Positions 61,142-64,000 of a stretch of 64,000 bases of DNA are shown in pieces. The notes beneath the pieces are model-generated. The model saw nothing but the letters and a program-made list of their open reading frames with translations. It made no database searches and had not been told where the DNA came from. Numbering within the stretch: the stretch's first letter is position 1; each line of letters opens with the position of its first letter. The stretch is taken from NCBI RefSeq assembly GCF_003634455.1, contig NZ_RBLC01000001.1:1940417-2004416 (forward strand), read 5' to 3'. This stretch comes from Flavobacterium endophyticum. Its GTDB lineage: Bacteria > Bacteroidota > Bacteroidia > Flavobacteriales > Flavobacteriaceae. A program made the translations under genes and the position numbers.

Positions 61142-62375
61142 AAAAATTATAGTAAGCCTTAGTTTACTTTTTTCGTTAGCCTCTGTAGCACAAGAAGGAT
61201 CAGCATCGCCGTATTCATTTTATGGAATTGGAGATGCAAGGTTTAAAGGTACAACCGAAAATAGGTCGATGGGAGGCTTAGGGATTTTGCCTGACAGTAT
61301 TCACATGAATCTTCAGAATCCTGCTACGTTTGCTTCTTTAAAATTGACTAGTTTTACGGTGGGTGGAAGTCATAATATGACGAATCTTAGAACGAGCAGT
61401 GCAAAAGGTGATACTCAAAGAACAACGATTGATTATTTGGCAGTGGCATTTCCTACAGGGAAATTAGGTTTCGGATTCGGATTGATGCCTTATACCTCTG
61501 TTGGATATAAAATAAACTCATTTTCAGACCAAGAAGACGGTCCGAATAGGGCATACAGCGGAAAAGGAGGTTTGAATAAAGTTTTTTTAGGAGCAGGATA
61601 TCAATTGACATCTAAATTTAGCCTTGGAGTTGATTTTAGCTATAATTTCGGAAATATAGAAACCAAAAGCCTTCTTTCTCAGAATGTTCAATACGGAACT
61701 CGTGAAATGAATACGTCTGATTTAAGTGGCTTTAGCATGAATGCCGGATTGGTATTTGCGACAAAAATCAAGAAATACGATTTTGTTTCTAGTGTGACCT
61801 ATAGCCCGCAAGGCAATCTTAAGTCAGAGAATGAAAGAAAAATTGCTACGTTGGCCGGTACTGGAGGCTCAGAAATTGTAGTAGAAGAAAAAGATATTGT
61901 TGTTGCAGATTCGGATCTGAAATTACCAAGCAAGCTTGCCTTTGGCGCTGGTTTTGGGAAAAAGACGAACTGGTTTGTTGGAGCAGAAGTTACGCTTCAA
62001 GAAAGCAGTAAATTCGGAAACCGCTATAACGACATAACGAACGTTAGTTATGAAGATGCTAAGAAATTCAGCATCGGTGGTTATTTCATCCCAGATTATG
62101 ATTCTTTTACCAGCTATTGGAAAAGAGTTACTTATAGAGCAGGTCTTCGATATGAAAATACAGGATTGGTCGTAGGCGATACTTCGATCAAAGATTACGG
62201 AATGACAATGGGACTTGGGCTGCCAGTTGGCGGATCAATCTCAAACCTTAATGTTGGCTTTGAATACGGCAGAAGAGGAACAACTCATGCAGGTCTTATT
62301 AAAGAAACATATGCCAACATATTTGTAAGCTTATCTCTGAATGATAGATGGTTTGTAAAAAGAAAGTATGAATAA
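61134..62375 (+). CDS. Outer-membrane beta-barrel protein (SPYS-x-YGIGD type)
   Basis: A 413-residue OMP with signal peptide (LFSLASVAQ). The mature start GSASPYSFYGIGDARFKGTTENRSMGGLGILPDSIHMNLQNPATFA is the hallmark of a FadL-like barrel family widespread in Bacteroidota. Alternating strands follow to the aromatic C-terminus. Overlaps coaX by 8 bp and the TPR gene by 8 bp, a tightly packed run that continues to lptC. It may be an outer-membrane partner of that set, but function is unknown. Confidence 0.85.
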   Translation: MIKKIIVSLSLLFSLASVAQEGSASPYSFYGIGDARFKGTTENRSMGGLGILPDSIHMNLQNPATFASLKLTSFTVGGSHNMTNLRTSSAKGDTQRTTIDYLAVAFPTGKLGFGFGLMPYTSVGYKINSFSDQEDGPNRAYSGKGGLNKVFLGAGYQLTSKFSLGVDFSYNFGNIETKSLLSQNVQYGTREMNTSDLSGFSMNAGLVFATKIKKYDFVSSVTYSPQGNLKSENERKIATLAGTGGSEIVVEEKDIVVADSDLKLPSKLAFGAGFGKKTNWFVGAEVTLQESSKFGNRYNDITNVSYEDAKKFSIGGYFIPDYDSFTSYWKRVTYRAGLRYENTGLVVGDTSIKDYGMTMGLGLPVGGSISNLNVGFEYGRRGTTHAGLIKETYANIFVSLSLNDRWFVKRKYE

Positions 62376-63759
62376 AAAAATCTCAAGCAGTAATAGGTCT
62401 GTTGCTTTTGTTTTTGCACTACTGGGTTTCAGTTTTGTAGCAATAGCACAGAATTCAGAATGCAAAAACAAGATTGTTGCATTTGAAGAATTTGTTCAGT
62501 CAAACAGTTATGACCAGACACTATACAGCCGCTGGAAGGAGTTAAAGCAGCAATGCCCAACCGAAAGCGAATCGGTTTATCTGATAGGAGAAAAGATTCT
62601 TAACCAGAAAATCGATCAGGCAAATACTGCTGAAGAGAAAAATCCGATGATTTCGGAACTTATGAGTGTTTATGATGAACACGACAAGGCTTTTCCAAAC
62701 AATAAAAAAGGAAATAGAATCAGTAAAGCCCTTCTGCTTTACGATAATAAGACGGGAAGTTCAAAAGAGATTTTCGCCTTTTTGGATAAAGCTTTCAAGA
62801 TGGATAATTCTGAATTTACCAATCCAAACGTACTAAATATCTATTCTGAATTGCTTGTTTCGCAATACCAGAAAAAAGAAACAGAACTTACTTTAGAGCA
62901 GGTTTTGGAGAAATTAGACGAGATATCAGAAAAGGCACAATCCGAATTGAAAAAATCAAGTTTGGTAAAAGAGAATCTGTCGTTAAAAGCACAGACGGAA
63001 AAATTGACGTCTCAAGAACAAGGCAACTTGCAGAATGCCAAAGTAAGCGCCAATGAATTGACTCTGGTTATGGAAAACTTGAGTGCAAGAACTGATAAGC
63101 TAGCAAATTGTGAAATCCTTGTGTCTTTTTATCAAAAGAATTTCGACAAAAATGCTGAAAATGCTTTGTGGCTCGAAAGAGTTTCCGATAGACTGGATGC
63201 TAAAAAATGCAAGTCGGATTTCTACATTAAGGTTTCTGAAAAACTATACGCGTTGAGCCCGTCGGCTAAAGCAGCTTACAACATGGGAATTATTTCCAGA
63301 AACGCAAAAAATAAGCCTCAGACCATCGAATATTTTACTAAATCGGCACAATTGCAGACCGACATTAATAAAAAAGCGGAGTTGTACTATCTGGTAGCAA
63401 CGACGTATGGTTATGGCGATAAAGTAAAAGCAAGAGAATTTGCCAAAAAAGCTTTAGAAGTAAAACCTGCATTCGGGAAATCGTATATTTTTATTTCTCA
63501 GTTATATGCCAATAGCATGAAAGACTGCGTTGGCGATAATGCATTCGAAAGCAAAGCGCTTTATTGGCTTGCTGCCGAAACAGCTAAAAAAGCAGGGACA
63601 GTAGAGCCGATCTTGAAAAAATCTGCCGACGATCTTGCTGCAAACTACACTAAAAAAGCACCGTCAAAAGAGGAAATTTCCCAAGCAAAAAGAAAATCTG
63701 GAGAACAGATATCCTTTAAATGCTGGATTGGCGAAACAGTGAGCATCCCAAAATTATAA
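62368..63759 (+). CDS. Exported TPR-repeat protein
   Basis: A 463-residue exported protein (signal peptide ending VAIAQ-28) built mostly of helices: an N-terminal ECKNKIVAFEEFVQSNSYDQTLYSRWKELKQQC block, a coiled region about 170-260, then TPR-like repeats (AAYNMGIISRNAKNKPQTIEYFTKSAQL, ELYYLVATTYGYGDKVKAREFAKKALEVKP). No catalytic motif. It is fixed between the OMP gene and lptC in the same transcript, so it may scaffold outer-membrane assembly. Confidence 0.82.
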   Translation: MNKKISSSNRSVAFVFALLGFSFVAIAQNSECKNKIVAFEEFVQSNSYDQTLYSRWKELKQQCPTESESVYLIGEKILNQKIDQANTAEEKNPMISELMSVYDEHDKAFPNNKKGNRISKALLLYDNKTGSSKEIFAFLDKAFKMDNSEFTNPNVLNIYSELLVSQYQKKETELTLEQVLEKLDEISEKAQSELKKSSLVKENLSLKAQTEKLTSQEQGNLQNAKVSANELTLVMENLSARTDKLANCEILVSFYQKNFDKNAENALWLERVSDRLDAKKCKSDFYIKVSEKLYALSPSAKAAYNMGIISRNAKNKPQTIEYFTKSAQLQTDINKKAELYYLVATTYGYGDKVKAREFAKKALEVKPAFGKSYIFISQLYANSMKDCVGDNAFESKALYWLAAETAKKAGTVEPILKKSADDLAANYTKKAPSKEEISQAKRKSGEQISFKCWIGETVSIPKL

Positions 63760-63760
63760 T

Positions 63761-64000
63761 ATGATTTCTACGAAAAAGATATTGCTCAATGCTATTTTTA
63801 TTGCAGTTTTTGGGATCCTGTTTTCATGCGAAAGCAATTTCAAGGATGTCCAGAAAATCAATGTTTCCACTTTTGCACCTATAGGAGAAGCAGATACCGT
63901 AAACCTGAAATATACAGATTCTGGAAAAATAAAAGCTATTTTGGTGAGCCCTAAAATGCTTGATTTCTCCAATGCCTCTTTTCCGTATACAGAATTTCCT
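63761..64000 (+). CDS. lptC: LptC-like LPS export lipoprotein (cut by window edge)
   Basis: The first 80 codons are inside the window. MISTKKILLNAIFIAVFGILFSC is a lipoprotein signal; the mature start ESNFKDVQKINVSTFAPIGEADTVNLKYTDSGKIKAILVSPKMLDFSN is the usual Bacteroidota LptC N-terminus. It would bridge LptBFG and LptA in LPS transport. It begins 1 bp after the TPR gene stop. Confidence 0.82.
   Translation, partial: MISTKKILLNAIFIAVFGILFSCESNFKDVQKINVSTFAPIGEADTVNLKYTDSGKIKAILVSPKMLDFSNASFPYTEFP

Overview
The window is a Flavobacterium-like chromosome segment (Bacteroidota, Flavobacteriia). The evidence is low GC, genes without Shine-Dalgarno leaders, promoters of the TTTG-N18/19-TAnnTTTG type, SusC/SusD proteins, type IX secretion (T9SS) sorting tails, SprB-type repeats and many short-signal lipoproteins. 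No prophage, insertion sequence or CRISPR array was seen. All calls come from reading the sequence; no database search was run.

Layout. 1-2908: a LytTR response regulator coupled to a truncated sensor kinase, a lipoprotein, a 42-bp tandem repeat array and a stand-alone DUF58 protein. 2995-15423: tRNA-Asp, then housekeeping and small enzyme genes (DUF456, GT2 plus a flippase-like membrane protein, ruvC, hemW, a cyclase-family hydrolase, YjbR-like, PH/SHOCT, DUF4407), a BlaI/BlaR1-type pair with visible operators, a TonB-domain protein and an M20 dipeptidase. 15562-25993: tRNA-Leu, an M3 peptidase, NTF2-like, a pseudouridine synthase, a UbiA prenyltransferase next to two mevalonate-pathway genes, tspO, a flavoprotein, a glycerophosphodiesterase and a cupin.

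26071-43851 is a complete maltose/starch utilisation locus around a LacI-family regulator. The minus arm carries an MFS transporter, beta-phosphoglucomutase, GH65 maltose phosphorylase, a periplasmic SusA-like GH13 and a lipoprotein GH13. The plus arm carries SusC, SusD, SusE-like and a T9SS-secreted alpha-amylase. Starch is cut outside the cell, oligosaccharides enter through SusCD, are trimmed in the periplasm, and maltose is imported and phosphorolysed to glucose and glucose 6-phosphate. This type of locus is already known in Flavobacteria.

43979-64000: AsmA and an AsmA-like protein; a three-gene unit with a sigma factor fused to a membrane anchor and probable anti-sigma segment; a MarR regulator with a four-cysteine tail beside DUF2024 and a small exported protein; a T9SS adhesin with a lectin domain inserted in a PKD-like domain; a PI-PLC-like phosphodiesterase with a LytTR two-component system; tRNA-Phe; and a coaX-OMP-TPR-lptC run.

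The most interesting non-coding signal is a set of three promoters that share one geometry: two 9-bp direct repeats 20-21 bp apart, placed 28-29 bp upstream of a TAnnTTT(G/A) box. They lie in front of the two LytTR systems and the PI-PLC gene, and probably are LytTR activator sites. Other leads are the sigma/anti-sigma fusion, the 42-bp array, palindromes in the MarR region and a 19-bp sequence shared by both arms of the maltose locus.
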